A stretch of DNA of 64,000 nucleotides from Roseovarius gaetbuli (GTDB taxonomy: Bacteria; Pseudomonadota; Alphaproteobacteria; Rhodobacterales; Rhodobacteraceae): contig NZ_FWFJ01000015.1 in the NCBI RefSeq assembly GCF_900172365.1, positions 1-64,000 on the forward strand, in the 5' to 3' direction. The position numbers and the translations under genes are program-made. Shown piece by piece: positions 37,051 through 46,156 of the stretch. The notes beneath the pieces are model-generated. The model saw only the letters and a program-made list of their open reading frames with translations, searched no databases and had not been told where the DNA came from. Every line of letters begins with the position of its first letter. Within the stretch, counting starts at the first letter, position 1.

Positions 37051-37173
37051 ATGTATTTTATTTATAGAAAAACGTCAGGCTTCTGGGCATGGCCTGTCAC
37101 CACAAAATCAAACCGCGCACCTAGGTCTAACCTAGGCGGCGTAAGTATTGCGGGGTGTGAACATGAGTATTGA
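37051..37173 (+). CDS. 40-codon ORF coupled to the winged-helix gene
   Basis: It starts MYFIYRKTSGFWAW, with a strong ribosome site AGGGGG (37038-37043) 7 nt before the ATG. It ends at a TGA that lies inside the next gene: the ATG at 37163 is within ATGAGTATTGA, an 11-nt overlap. The product has no known domain; it is basic and aromatic. It could be a leader peptide controlling translation of the next gene, or a small protein. Too short to be sure. Confidence 0.45.
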   Translation: MYFIYRKTSGFWAWPVTTKSNRAPRSNLGGVSIAGCEHEY

Positions 37174-37567
37174 AAAGGCCCGTCAAGGACGTCTCCGCGC
37201 TCTCAAGCTTGTGAATTCAGACAGGGTGCTTGTTTGCGCCGCGCGAAATTGTGATGACATCGTAATGCCTTCAAAACTTAGTATTGATGCGCATTTGTTG
37301 ACCGAGTTGCATCATGGGGTGCACGTCAAACAGATAATGAATGAAACTGGGTGGTCTTCGTCGAGAGTGATGGAGCAATTGTACAAAGCGGCAAAGAAAG
37401 CCCGACTTGGGATTGAGCGGCGAAAAGGTGTGCTGTACTTGGTTCATCCGAGCGACATCGCAGAGAAAGTCAGAGAGCGCTTTGCAGACGATTGCAGAGA
37501 GCGTCGGTTGCTTGGCAACGCAATGCCACCTTTGCAGCCGCTGGGGTCTCTTGCGGAAATCGCCTGA
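37163..37567 (+). CDS. Unrecognised winged-helix-like protein in the MITE-flanked patch
   Basis: A 134-residue protein from the ATG at 37163 (MSIEKARQGRLRALKL). The middle part, LLTELHHGVHVKQIMNETGWSSSRVMEQLYKAAKKARLGIERRKGVLYLV, looks like a helix-turn-helix with a wing, similar in shape to DUF3489-type proteins; this is a weak resemblance. No other domain is recognised. Its base composition is lower in GC than the flanks, which suggests transfer. It follows the 40-codon ORF by overlap and lies between the two MITE copies. Confidence 0.5.
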   Translation: MSIEKARQGRLRALKLVNSDRVLVCAARNCDDIVMPSKLSIDAHLLTELHHGVHVKQIMNETGWSSSRVMEQLYKAAKKARLGIERRKGVLYLVHPSDIAEKVRERFADDCRERRLLGNAMPPLQPLGSLAEIA

Positions 37568-38029
37568 GATAAAGCCGAAATGTCAGCGGTGTGAACGAAA
37601 AAGCTGAGCGTTTAAGAATAGCTCAGTTTAACTTAAAACGGGCATTGGTATTAACTAAGAGAACGGCATTTTTTGCCCCGTTTAGCGGACCTTAATCCTG
37701 AGCGTTGTGAACGGCCGCTTTCCACCTATTCTGTTGAAAAACTCCGCTACGCCAAAATCGCCTCGGAAACTTGGAACACTGTTCTCGTCACAGGCCAATT
37801 GACAAACGGTACTTCCAGAATGGCGTTTTAGCGGGACAATATTCTGCTGATCTTGCCCTTTCGAGCGATCAGGCGAGTTTTTCAACGGAATACACCCTTT
37901 GCCGCTATCCGTACAGTTCGTAGCATCTGGTATTTTGGGCTCAATTCTGCTATTAGCTGCAGATGGCACAAAGGTCCGGTTTGGCCGTGCGTACCTACGC
38001 ATCAAACCTGTTGAGGCAATGACTATCCC
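37568..38029. other. Non-coding stretch carrying the second MITE
   Basis: A 462-bp stretch between the winged-helix gene and the convergent CLC gene. It holds MITE copy 2 (37727-37892) and short flanks with no recognisable gene. The frame on the minus strand across the MITE (37682-38005) is a chance frame shared with copy 1. Confidence 0.5.
37727..37892. mobile_element. MITE-like element, copy 2
   Basis: Identical over 166 bp to copy 1 and in the same orientation, 1,202 bp away. It is flanked by its own 4-bp direct repeat CACC (37723-37726 and 37893-37896). The different duplications at the two copies show separate insertions, not the ends of one composite transposon. No coding capacity. Confidence 0.85.
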
Positions 38030-39718
38030 CTAACTATGCTCTTCCTCCGAAACCGCCGCCAGGGCGCGGTTATAGGCTTGCAGGGCGTCCACATGAAACA
38101 GCGCGCCCATGAGTTCGGGGGGGGTGTCTTCGCCCGCCAGAGTGACCACCGGGATGAAGGGCATCGGAGAGCGGTCAAACACCGGCATCGCCGCCGCGAG
38201 CGTGGCGTTGGCGTCGATATAGACGCCTTGTTCGATCAGAGCCCAGCAGTCGTCTTCCGGGGCCGCGCGGGGGTCGGTGTCTGTCCGCATCAGCTTGGAC
38301 ACCGTGAACATCCCCAAAAGATAGGCCTGCGGCCCCGCCGCAAGCTGAATCCCGCGCCGCTCAAGCTGGGTCAGGAAGAACGAGCGTCGCACAAGCTGTG
38401 AGCCAAGCGCGGTCGACATCGACACCGCCACCATCACCGCAAGCCCGGTCTGCCAGTCCCCCGTAAGCTCGAACACGATCAGCGTGGTCGAGATCGGCGC
38501 GCCAAGCACCGCCGCCGCCACCGCGCCCATGCCCGCAAGCGCATAGAGGGTGTGCGAGCCCGACACCTCGGGGAAGATCGAGGTCGCCACAAGCCCGAAG
38601 GCCAGCCCGGTCAGCGCCCCGACCATGAGCGAGGGCGAAAACACCCCGCCGCCCATGCGCCCGCCGATGGTGATCGCCACCGCCACCACCTTGAGCATCG
38701 CGAAGATCACGGCCTCATGCAACAAAAGCTGTCCGGTGAGGGCGGCCGAGGTGGTCTCGTATCCGACGCCGATGATATGCGGGAACCAGATCGCCAGCAG
38801 CCCGAGCAAGGCCCCTGCCCCCGCCGGGCGCAGCCATCTCGGCAGGCCGGTGCGGCTCTGAATATGGCTGGCGACACTTTCGGCCAGAAAGATCGCCCGC
38901 ATCAGGGCGGCGGCGACAAAGCCACAGACCAGCCCGAGGATGAGAAAGGCCGGCAATTCCACGTAGAACTCAAGCGCGCTTGCGACCGGCAGGGCAAATT
39001 CGGTGACATCGCCGAATTCCAGCCGGTTGATCACCGTGCCCGCCACGCTGGCGATCACGATGGGGGCAAAGGCATGCACCGCGAAATGGCGCAACACCAC
39101 CTCTAGTGCAAAAAGCGCCCCGGCAATCGGCGCGTTGAACGAGGCCGACACCGCCGCCGCCACCGCACAGCCCAACAAATCGCGCCCGGTGATGCCATCG
39201 GCGTGGATCTTGTCGCTGACCCAGCTTGAAATCACCCCGGCCATATGCACCACCGGCCCCTCGCGCCCCGAAGAGCCGCCAGAGCCAAGCGTGATCAGCG
39301 AGGCGAGCGCCGAGGCGATGCCTTCGCGCCGCTCGACCCGGCCCTCGTAGATTGCCGCGCCCTCGATCACATCCGACACCGAGCGCACCCGCCCATCCGG
39401 CGTAAAGCGGTGCAGGATAAGCCCGACCGCCAAACCGCCGGCGATCGGCAGGAACAGCACCCAGTACCACGGAAGGGTTTGCGCAAAACTATGCAGGTGA
39501 GCGACATCATAAGAGCCGTAAAGCAGCCCCTGAAGCGCGTTGATGCCTTTGCGGAACAATAGCGCGGCAAAGCCTGCGGCGATGCCGATCAACAGCGCGA
39601 TCAGCCAGAATTGAAACTGGCTCGGCCCGCGCCCGCGCAAAACCTGCCATCCCCGCCGGATGCCCTGCACCACCGGATCGCAGGCCTGTCGCCAGAATGA
39701 GCGTTCAAGATTCTGCAT
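38030..39718 (-). CDS. CLC-family chloride channel/antiporter with C-terminal CBS-like region
   Basis: A 562-residue protein from ATG; the TTG one codon upstream is not needed. Ten or more membrane helices span about 35-445. The selectivity motifs are GSGGSSGREGP (GREGP holds the gating Glu) and GGRMGGGVFSPSLMVGA (GxFxP). In the first motif the usual GSGIP is replaced by GSGGS. Residues 470-562 form a soluble tail compatible with a degenerate CBS pair. It moves chloride, or exchanges it for protons. It is a single gene, convergent with the MITE patch. Confidence 0.9.
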   Translation of the reverse strand: MQNLERSFWRQACDPVVQGIRRGWQVLRGRGPSQFQFWLIALLIGIAAGFAALLFRKGINALQGLLYGSYDVAHLHSFAQTLPWYWVLFLPIAGGLAVGLILHRFTPDGRVRSVSDVIEGAAIYEGRVERREGIASALASLITLGSGGSSGREGPVVHMAGVISSWVSDKIHADGITGRDLLGCAVAAAVSASFNAPIAGALFALEVVLRHFAVHAFAPIVIASVAGTVINRLEFGDVTEFALPVASALEFYVELPAFLILGLVCGFVAAALMRAIFLAESVASHIQSRTGLPRWLRPAGAGALLGLLAIWFPHIIGVGYETTSAALTGQLLLHEAVIFAMLKVVAVAITIGGRMGGGVFSPSLMVGALTGLAFGLVATSIFPEVSGSHTLYALAGMGAVAAAVLGAPISTTLIVFELTGDWQTGLAVMVAVSMSTALGSQLVRRSFFLTQLERRGIQLAAGPQAYLLGMFTVSKLMRTDTDPRAAPEDDCWALIEQGVYIDANATLAAAMPVFDRSPMPFIPVVTLAGEDTPPELMGALFHVDALQAYNRALAAVSEEEHS

Positions 39719-39805
39719 CAACCCTCCGTCCGCGCCGGTCGGCGCGCTTTCGCAATGGCGCGGCTTCGCCTAGGGTAGGACGTCACTCACGATGAAGGAC
39801 CAAGC

Positions 39806-41182
39806 ATGGGCATTCAGAACGCAATCGCCGACCTCATATCATCTCTAGGCCAACAGGTAACGCGGTCCAAGTCCGATCTGGAAATCCATGGTCGAAGCGA
39901 GTCACATTTCTCGCTCTCGCCCCCGGATGCGGTGGTTTACCCCGAGACGACCGCGCAGGTGGCCGAGATCCTGACGATCTGTGCGCGCCATCGCTGTCCG
40001 GTGGTGGGCTGGGGCACGGGCACCTCGCTTGAGGGGCAATCGCAGGCGGTTCTCGGCGGTGTCGTGGTCGATTTCAGCCGGATGAACCGCATCCTGAGCA
40101 TCGCCGCCGAGGATATGACCGTGACGGTGCAACCCGGCGTGACGCGCGAGGCGCTCAATGAAGAGCTGCGCGCCACCGGGCTTTTCTTTCCGGTCGATCC
40201 GGGCGCCAATGCCTCGCTTGGGGGCATGGCCGCGACCCGCGCCAGTGGCACGACTGCGGTACGGTACGGCACAATGCGCGACAACGTTCTGGCGCTCGAG
40301 GTGGTCACCGCCAGCGGCGAGGTGATCCGCACCGGCACGCGCGCGCGCAAATCCTCGGCGGGCTATGATCTGACCGGGCTTTTCGTCGGCTCCGAGGGCA
40401 CGCTTGGCCTTGTGACCGAACTTACGCTGCGCCTTCAAGGCACGCCCGAGGCGATCTCGGCGGCGGTCTGTGCCTTCGAGAGCGTGGGCGATGCCGTGGC
40501 GGCGGTAATCGACACCATCCAATGCGGCGTGCCGATGGCGCGGATCGAATTGATGGACACCGAGAGTGTCGCCGCCGTCAATGCCTATGCCGGGATGGGC
40601 CTTGCGCCAAAGCCGCATCTTTTGCTGGAATTCCACGGCACCGAGGCCTCGGTGCGCGAACAGGCCGAAACCTTTGGCATGATCGCCAAGGATCGGGGCG
40701 GCTCGGGCTTTGACTGGGCCAGCCGCCCCGAGGATCGCAGCGCCCTCTGGACCATGCGCCACAATGCCTATTACGCCATTCTAGCCGCCCGACCCGGCGC
40801 GCGCGCGATTGTCACCGACATTTGCGTTCCGATCTCAAAACTGGCCCGCGCGATCGAGGACACACGCGCCGATCTTGAACGGTCCGGCGTTCAGGGGCCG
40901 ATTCTGGGTCATGTGGGGGACGGCAATTTCCATGCGGTTTTGTTGGTCGACGAGCACGCCCCCGACGAGATCATGCGCGCCAAGCAGGTCTCGGAGCGAA
41001 TGGTCGAGCGCGCGCTTGCGCTTGGCGGCACCTCGACCGGCGAGCATGGCATCGGCATCGGCAAGCTTGGCTATATGGCGCGCGAGCATGGCGGCGGTTG
41101 GGCCATGATGGGCGCCATCAAGGCGGCGCTTGACCCCGACAACATCATGAACCCCGGCAAATTAGTGCCGCCGCGCACCTAA
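39806..41182 (+). CDS. FAD-linked oxidase, D-lactate dehydrogenase/glycolate oxidase type
   Basis: A 458-residue protein with an N-terminal PCMH FAD-binding domain (PVVGWGTGTSLEGQSQAVLGGVVVDFSRMN, then DPGANASLGGMAATRASGT) and a C-terminal FAD-oxidase domain with GHVGDGNFHAVLLVD and STGEHGIGIGKLGYM. The His residues in the last two motifs are typical of the D-lactate dehydrogenase (cytochrome) family. It oxidises a D-2-hydroxy acid, probably D-lactate, to the keto acid. There is no partner Fe-S subunit next to it. Confidence 0.9.
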   Translation: MGIQNAIADLISSLGQQVTRSKSDLEIHGRSESHFSLSPPDAVVYPETTAQVAEILTICARHRCPVVGWGTGTSLEGQSQAVLGGVVVDFSRMNRILSIAAEDMTVTVQPGVTREALNEELRATGLFFPVDPGANASLGGMAATRASGTTAVRYGTMRDNVLALEVVTASGEVIRTGTRARKSSAGYDLTGLFVGSEGTLGLVTELTLRLQGTPEAISAAVCAFESVGDAVAAVIDTIQCGVPMARIELMDTESVAAVNAYAGMGLAPKPHLLLEFHGTEASVREQAETFGMIAKDRGGSGFDWASRPEDRSALWTMRHNAYYAILAARPGARAIVTDICVPISKLARAIEDTRADLERSGVQGPILGHVGDGNFHAVLLVDEHAPDEIMRAKQVSERMVERALALGGTSTGEHGIGIGKLGYMAREHGGGWAMMGAIKAALDPDNIMNPGKLVPPRT

Positions 41183-41343
41183 GGGTCGGCTCGGCACTCC
41201 AAGAGCCTTGCCGGATGTAGTGAACACACGCCCCTTGCAGGTCTGCTCCGGGCCTGTGTCGGATTGCCAGGGACCGTTGCCTTGCGTTCGTCAGGACTTG
41301 GGCGTAAACGCAGGGCCTGTGCAACCAGGTACTGCCGAGTCTG

Positions 41344-42267
41344 ATGGAAATCTACCTGCCCATCGCCGAGGTTTCGGTGAACGGTCCACTTCTGCTTTCT
41401 ATCGGGCTTGTTGTCGGCCTGCTCTCAGGCATGTTCGGGGTTGGCGGCGGTTTCCTGATTACGCCTCTTCTGTTTTTCATCGGCATCCCGCCTGCGGTCG
41501 CAGTGGCCACATCGGCCAACCAGATCGTTGCCTCGTCCTTTTCGGCCATCCTTGCCCATATCCGCCGTCGTACCGTCGATTTTCCGATGGGTATCGCGCT
41601 TATGGTTGGCGGTCTCAGCGGCTCGACCGTGGGCATCTTTATCTTCAACCTGCTGCGCGAGCTTGGGCAGGTCGATCTTTTGGTCAACATCTTCTACGTG
41701 GTCGTTCTGGGTCTGATAGGCGGGCTGATGTTCATCGAAAGCCTGAGCGCGCTGCGCAAGTCAAAGGTGCAGGGCCCCAAAGCCAAACGCAAGCGGGGCG
41801 GTCTTGACTGGGTCCACGCCATGCCGATGCGCGTGCGCTTCCGCTCTTCGGGGCTCTATATCTCGGTTTTTCCGCCGCTTATTGTCGGCTTTTTCGTCGG
41901 CGTACTGTCGGCCATCATGGGGGTGGGCGGCGGCTTCGTTGTCGTGCCTGCGATGATCTACATCCTTGGCATGCCGACCAAAGTCGTGGTCGGAACCTCG
42001 CTTTTCCAGATCATCTTCGTCTCGGCCTACACCACGATGATGCATGCCTATAACAGCCACACAGTCGATACGGTGCTGGCCGTGCTGCTTATTGTCGGCG
42101 GCGTGATCGGTGCCCAGATCGGCGCCCGCATCGGCCTGCGGCTCAAGGCCGAACAACTGCGCATTTTGCTGGCCTTGCTGGTGCTTGCCGTCTGCCTCAA
42201 GCTGGGGCTTGATCTGGTGCTGCAGCCGACCGAGGCCTTCTCGATCTCCGTCGCCCGTCACCTCTGA
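41344..42267 (+). CDS. TauE/SafE family sulfite or sulfoacetate exporter-like permease
   Basis: A 307-residue membrane protein with about eight helices in two inverted halves, each marked by the GVGGG motif: SGMFGVGGGFLITPLLFFIGIPPAVAVATS and SAIMGVGGGFVVVPAMIYILGMPTKVVVGTS. This is the TauE/SafE signature. Relatives export sulfite, sulfoacetate or related sulfonates; the substrate is unknown here. It is 161 bp after the oxidase gene and convergent with recN. Confidence 0.92.
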   Translation: MEIYLPIAEVSVNGPLLLSIGLVVGLLSGMFGVGGGFLITPLLFFIGIPPAVAVATSANQIVASSFSAILAHIRRRTVDFPMGIALMVGGLSGSTVGIFIFNLLRELGQVDLLVNIFYVVVLGLIGGLMFIESLSALRKSKVQGPKAKRKRGGLDWVHAMPMRVRFRSSGLYISVFPPLIVGFFVGVLSAIMGVGGGFVVVPAMIYILGMPTKVVVGTSLFQIIFVSAYTTMMHAYNSHTVDTVLAVLLIVGGVIGAQIGARIGLRLKAEQLRILLALLVLAVCLKLGLDLVLQPTEAFSISVARHL

Positions 42268-42377
42268 TCAACAGGCATGGGCGCGCGCGCGGACACCCGC
42301 GTTTACAGCCGCGGCCACGCGCAGTGCTTTGGTTGCCTGGGGATGGCCGCGCGTCGAGCAGAGCTGTGAGCGGCCCC

Positions 42378-44027
42378 TCAGCCCCCCATCAAGGCCTCGG
42401 CGGCGGCGCGGGCCTCGGGGGTGATATGCTCACCCGAGAGCATGCGCGCGATTTCATCGACGCGGTCGGGGCCCAGCATCGGGCGCACGGTCGACAGGGT
42501 TTGGTCGTTCTCAACCCGCTTTTCCACCCGCCAGTGATGCGCGCCCTTGGCCGCGACCTGCGGCGAGTGGGTGACCACAAGCACCTGACCGCCGCTCGCC
42601 AGTTGCGCAAGCCTGCGACCGACCGCATCGGCGGTGGCCCCGCCGACACCGCGATCAATCTCGTCGAAAATAAGCGTCAGCCCGCTATCCGTGCCGGTCA
42701 GACAGACCTTGAGCGCCAGCAAAAAGCGGCTGAGCTCGCCGCCCGAGGCGATCTTGGCAAGCGGCCCGGCGGGCGCGCCGGGGTTGGTGGCAACGCTGAA
42801 GGTGACCTCGTCCTGCCCGCTTGGGCCCAGCTCGGCTGGGGTGATCCGGGTCTCGAAGACCGCGCGTTCCATCTTGAGCGGGGCCAGCTCTGCGGTAACG
42901 GCGCGATCAAGCGCGGTGGCGGCTTCTTTGCGCGCCGCGCTTAATGCCCCGGCGGCAGCGGCATAGCTCGCCTCGGCCTCGGACAGGGCCACGCCAAGCG
43001 CCTTGAGATCGGCGTCGCCCTGATCGAGCGCGACAATCTGGCGGCGCAGCGCATCGGCAAAATCCCCAAGATCGTCGGGCAGAACGTCATGCTTGCGGGC
43101 AAGCGCGCGGATCGCAAACAGGCGCTCTTCAGCCTCTTCCAATTCGAGCGGATTGAAGCTGAGCGCGTCAAGGCAGCGGGTGACGCCGCTGGCCGCCTCG
43201 TCAAGTTCGACAAGCGCGCGGCCAATCGCGGCAATCGGCGCGTCAAGCTGGCCTTCGGCCTTTTCGGCAACCCCTTCAAGCCAGCGAAGTGCATCAGCGG
43301 CAGCACCTTCTGCGCCCTCTTGGCCGAGCACCTGCGCAGCGCGCGCGATATCCTCGCGGATACGCTCGCCCGATTGCATCATGCGGCGGCGGATATCAAG
43401 CTCGGCCTCTTCACCGGGCTGCGGATCAATCGCGTCAAGCTCGCCCACCGCGTGGCGCAGGAAATCCTCTTCGGCGCGCACCTTGGCCAAAGCGACCTCG
43501 GCGGTCTCAAGCGCCTTTCGGCGCGCCGCCACATCACGCCAGACCGCGCGCACCGTGTCGCGCAGAGCGCCAAGATCGCCGTAGGTATCAAGCAGGTCGC
43601 GATGGCCTTTGGGGTTCAAAAGCCCGCGATCATCGTGCTGGCCATGCAGTTCAACCAACGTTTCAGACAAACGCCGCAACACCTCGCCCGAACAGCGCCG
43701 GTCGTTGACCCAGGCAGTCTTGCGCCCGTCGGCGCCATTGACGCGGCGCAGGATAAGCTCGTCGTCCTCCGGCAAGCCCGCCTCGCGCAAAACCGCGCGC
43801 GCAGGATGGGTCGGGGCGATGTCAAAGGTTGCGACCACCTCGCCCTGTTCGGCCCCGGCGCGCACAAGCTCGGCGCGGCCGCGCCAGCCAAGCACAAACC
43901 CCAATGAATCCAAAAGGATCGACTTGCCGGCCCCGGTTTCGCCGGTCAGCACGTTAAGGCCCGGCTGAAACACAAGGTCCAGCCGGTCAATGATCAGCAT
44001 GTCGCGAATATCGAGACCCCTGAGCAC
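42378..44027 (-). CDS. recN: DNA repair protein RecN
   Basis: A 549-residue SMC-like ATPase starting at GTG (frame begins with LRGLDIRDMLIIDRLDLVF). Walker A is TGETGAGKSILLDSL at about 32-45. The ABC signature and Walker B are at the C terminus (ASGGELSRFLLALK, LIFDEIDRGVGG). The middle 300 residues are coiled coil. RecN bridges broken ends and loads in double-strand break repair. It is the last gene of the dcw-linked run here, 26 bp after bamD. Confidence 0.97.
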   Translation of the reverse strand: MLRGLDIRDMLIIDRLDLVFQPGLNVLTGETGAGKSILLDSLGFVLGWRGRAELVRAGAEQGEVVATFDIAPTHPARAVLREAGLPEDDELILRRVNGADGRKTAWVNDRRCSGEVLRRLSETLVELHGQHDDRGLLNPKGHRDLLDTYGDLGALRDTVRAVWRDVAARRKALETAEVALAKVRAEEDFLRHAVGELDAIDPQPGEEAELDIRRRMMQSGERIREDIARAAQVLGQEGAEGAAADALRWLEGVAEKAEGQLDAPIAAIGRALVELDEAASGVTRCLDALSFNPLELEEAEERLFAIRALARKHDVLPDDLGDFADALRRQIVALDQGDADLKALGVALSEAEASYAAAAGALSAARKEAATALDRAVTAELAPLKMERAVFETRITPAELGPSGQDEVTFSVATNPGAPAGPLAKIASGGELSRFLLALKVCLTGTDSGLTLIFDEIDRGVGGATADAVGRRLAQLASGGQVLVVTHSPQVAAKGAHHWRVEKRVENDQTLSTVRPMLGPDRVDEIARMLSGEHITPEARAAAEALMGG

Positions 44028-44052
44028 TTTGCCCTGCCCCCTCAGTTCCGGG

Positions 44053-44898
44053 TTACAGCCACCGGCCCTGGATCATCTGTCGGTACACCTGCCGCAGCCA
44101 GTTGTCGCCCGCCGCTTCCAACGTCAGACCCCGGCCGGTCAACAGTTTATAGCTGTCCTCGTACCATTCGGTGCCGCGGAAGTTATGGCCAAGGATGGCG
44201 CCGGCGGTGCGGGCCTCATCGACCAGACCAAGCGACAGATAGGCCTCGACCAGACGATGCAGCGCCTCGGCGGTATGGGTGGTGGTCTGGAAATCCTCGA
44301 CCACGACGCGGAACCGGTTGATCGCCGCCGAGAAATGATCGCGGCGCAGGTAGTAGCGGCCGATTTCCATCTCTTTCGAGGCCAGGTGATCAAAGGCCAG
44401 ATCGAATTTCAGGATCGCCGACGAGGCATATTCGCTATCGGGATAACGCTCGATCACTTCGCGCAGCGATTGCAGCGCTTGAAAGGTCAGCCCCTGATCG
44501 CGGCCCACTTCGTCAATCTGGTCGTAATAGCTCAGCGCCAGAAGATACTGCGCATAGGCGGCATCTTCGTCGGTCGGATAGAAATCAATGAAACGCTGCG
44601 CGGCGGCGCGGCTGTTTTCATAATCCTTGTCCTGATGATAGGCAAAGGCCTGCATGATCACCGACCGCTTGGCCAGCTCGGAATAAGGATAAAGCCGCTC
44701 GACCTCGGCAAAGCTCTTGGCCGCAAGATCGGGATCGCGTTGCGCCAGATCATATTCGCCACGCTCAAAAATCTGTTGAGCGGTGAAATTTTCGTAATTG
44801 ACCGTGCCGCGTTCGACGCTCTGGTCAGAGCATCCCGCTGCTGCGACAACCACAAGAAGGGCACCGACCAACTTAGCCCGGGACTTGCCGACATTCAT
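44053..44898 (-). CDS. bamD: Outer membrane protein assembly lipoprotein BamD
   Basis: A 281-residue lipoprotein from ATG (MNVGKSRAKL); a GTG 4 codons earlier is less likely. Lipobox AAGC places the acylated Cys near residue 22. The body is five TPR-like repeats (TAQQIFERGEYDLAQRDPDLAAKSFAEVERLYP and following helices). BamD is an essential partner of BamA in outer membrane beta-barrel insertion. The gene lies between recN and lpxC in the same direction, with a 112-bp gap to lpxC. Confidence 0.95.
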   Translation of the reverse strand: MNVGKSRAKLVGALLVVVAAAGCSDQSVERGTVNYENFTAQQIFERGEYDLAQRDPDLAAKSFAEVERLYPYSELAKRSVIMQAFAYHQDKDYENSRAAAQRFIDFYPTDEDAAYAQYLLALSYYDQIDEVGRDQGLTFQALQSLREVIERYPDSEYASSAILKFDLAFDHLASKEMEIGRYYLRRDHFSAAINRFRVVVEDFQTTTHTAEALHRLVEAYLSLGLVDEARTAGAILGHNFRGTEWYEDSYKLLTGRGLTLEAAGDNWLRQVYRQMIQGRWL

Positions 44899-45010
44899 GC
44901 GCGATCTCACCTTAAATTACGAAAACAGGGGAAGCCCCCTCATGTCGTCTTGGTCCTAGCACAGAAATTTCCGGTGCAAAACGCCTTTGGCACATTTCTG
45001 TGCCATGATC

Positions 45011-45931
45011 TTAGGCAACTTGCGGAATTTCACCAAGATGCACCCCTGCCCCAGGCAGGCGCGCGGCGGTTGCTGCGTCACATTCGACCACCTCAAAGGC
45101 GTTCTTGTCGGCGAAAAGGGCGCGCAACAGGTCGTTGGTCAGGGCGTGACCGGCGCGAAACCCGTGGTAATGGCCAAGGATCGGCAGGCCGGCAAGGCCA
45201 AGATCGCCAAGCGCATCAAGCATCTTGTGGCGCACGGCCTCGTCCGCATGGCGCAGGCCACCGGGGCTCAGCACTTTTTCGCCATCAACCACCACGGCGT
45301 TTTCAAGCGTGCCGCCAAGCGCAAGACCGTTGGCGCGCATGTGATCGACATCGGCCTTGCGGCAAAATGTCCGGCTGTTGGAAAGTTCGCGCACGAAGCT
45401 TCCGTTCGACATGTTGAGGATCTTTTTCTGCACGCCGATGGCGGCATCTTCAAATTCGATGTCAAACTCGATCTTCAGGGTCTCGTTCGGTGTCAGGCGG
45501 GCCCAGGCACTTGCGCGGCGCACTTCAACCGCGCGCAGGATGCGCAGGGCATGGACCGGCTCTGCGAGCTGACGCAGGCCATTGGCAAGGATGCCGCGCA
45601 CGAAGGGGGCGGCGCTGCCGTCAAGGATCGGCACTTCGGGACCATCGACATCGACCAGGGCGTTGTGAACGCCACAGCCGACAAGCGCCGCCATCACATG
45701 CTCGACCGTGGTGATCGCCACGCCTGCGGCGTTGACCAGACGGGTGCACAGCGGCGATTGCTCGACCAGATGCCAGATCGCGGGAATCTCGTTAGAGGCG
45801 CCGGTAATGTCGACACGGCGAAACACGATCCCCGCACCGGCGGGCGCCGGACGAATCGTCAGCTGCGCGGGTTTTCCCGAGTGCAGGCCAACGCCCTGAA
45901 AGGTCACCGGATGTGTGATCGTCCTCTGCAA
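45011..45931 (-). CDS. lpxC: UDP-3-O-acyl-N-acetylglucosamine deacetylase
   Basis: A 306-residue zinc deacetylase. The start is TTG: AGGGGG lies 11 nt upstream and an in-frame TAG sits just before it, so no earlier start exists. Zinc ligands are His78 (in TTVEHVMAAL), His235 and Asp239 (HKMLDALGDL); His262 (GHAL) is the catalytic base partner. It commits UDP-GlcNAc derivatives to lipid A. It is expressed in the order ftsZ-lpxC-bamD but is separated from ftsZ by a strong terminator. Confidence 0.97.
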   Translation of the reverse strand: MQRTITHPVTFQGVGLHSGKPAQLTIRPAPAGAGIVFRRVDITGASNEIPAIWHLVEQSPLCTRLVNAAGVAITTVEHVMAALVGCGVHNALVDVDGPEVPILDGSAAPFVRGILANGLRQLAEPVHALRILRAVEVRRASAWARLTPNETLKIEFDIEFEDAAIGVQKKILNMSNGSFVRELSNSRTFCRKADVDHMRANGLALGGTLENAVVVDGEKVLSPGGLRHADEAVRHKMLDALGDLGLAGLPILGHYHGFRAGHALTNDLLRALFADKNAFEVVECDAATAARLPGAGVHLGEIPQVA

Positions 45932-46106
45932 AACAGTCTTTGCCCCCTATGGCACGGATAGATTAATTTTTAGATGTTTACCGTTTATGGGGCTGGCGGC
46001 GATTGCTCAACTCAATCTTTGCAACCGTTTGAAACATGCCGCCCCCTGGCGTGGGCAGGTTTCCGCCCATGTGATTTTTTCCGCTTTAAGGTGTTGTTTT
46101 AAAAAC

Positions 46107-46132
46107 AAAAAAGGTCGCCCCTTGGGGCGACC
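46107..46132 (-). terminator. Intrinsic terminator of ftsZ
   Basis: GGTCGCCCC (46113-46121) pairs perfectly with GGGGCGACC (46124-46132) with a 2-nt loop, and on the minus strand a T-run follows (46107-46112). It starts 25 nt after the ftsZ stop, so lpxC needs its own promoter in 45932-46106. Confidence 0.88.
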
Positions 46133-46156
46133 CTTAATACCAATTTCAGGCGAAAA

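Noticed and set aside
36525..37892. Composite transposon bounded by the two repeats
   Set aside because: Each copy has its own 4-bp duplication, and they are in direct orientation without a transposase between them.
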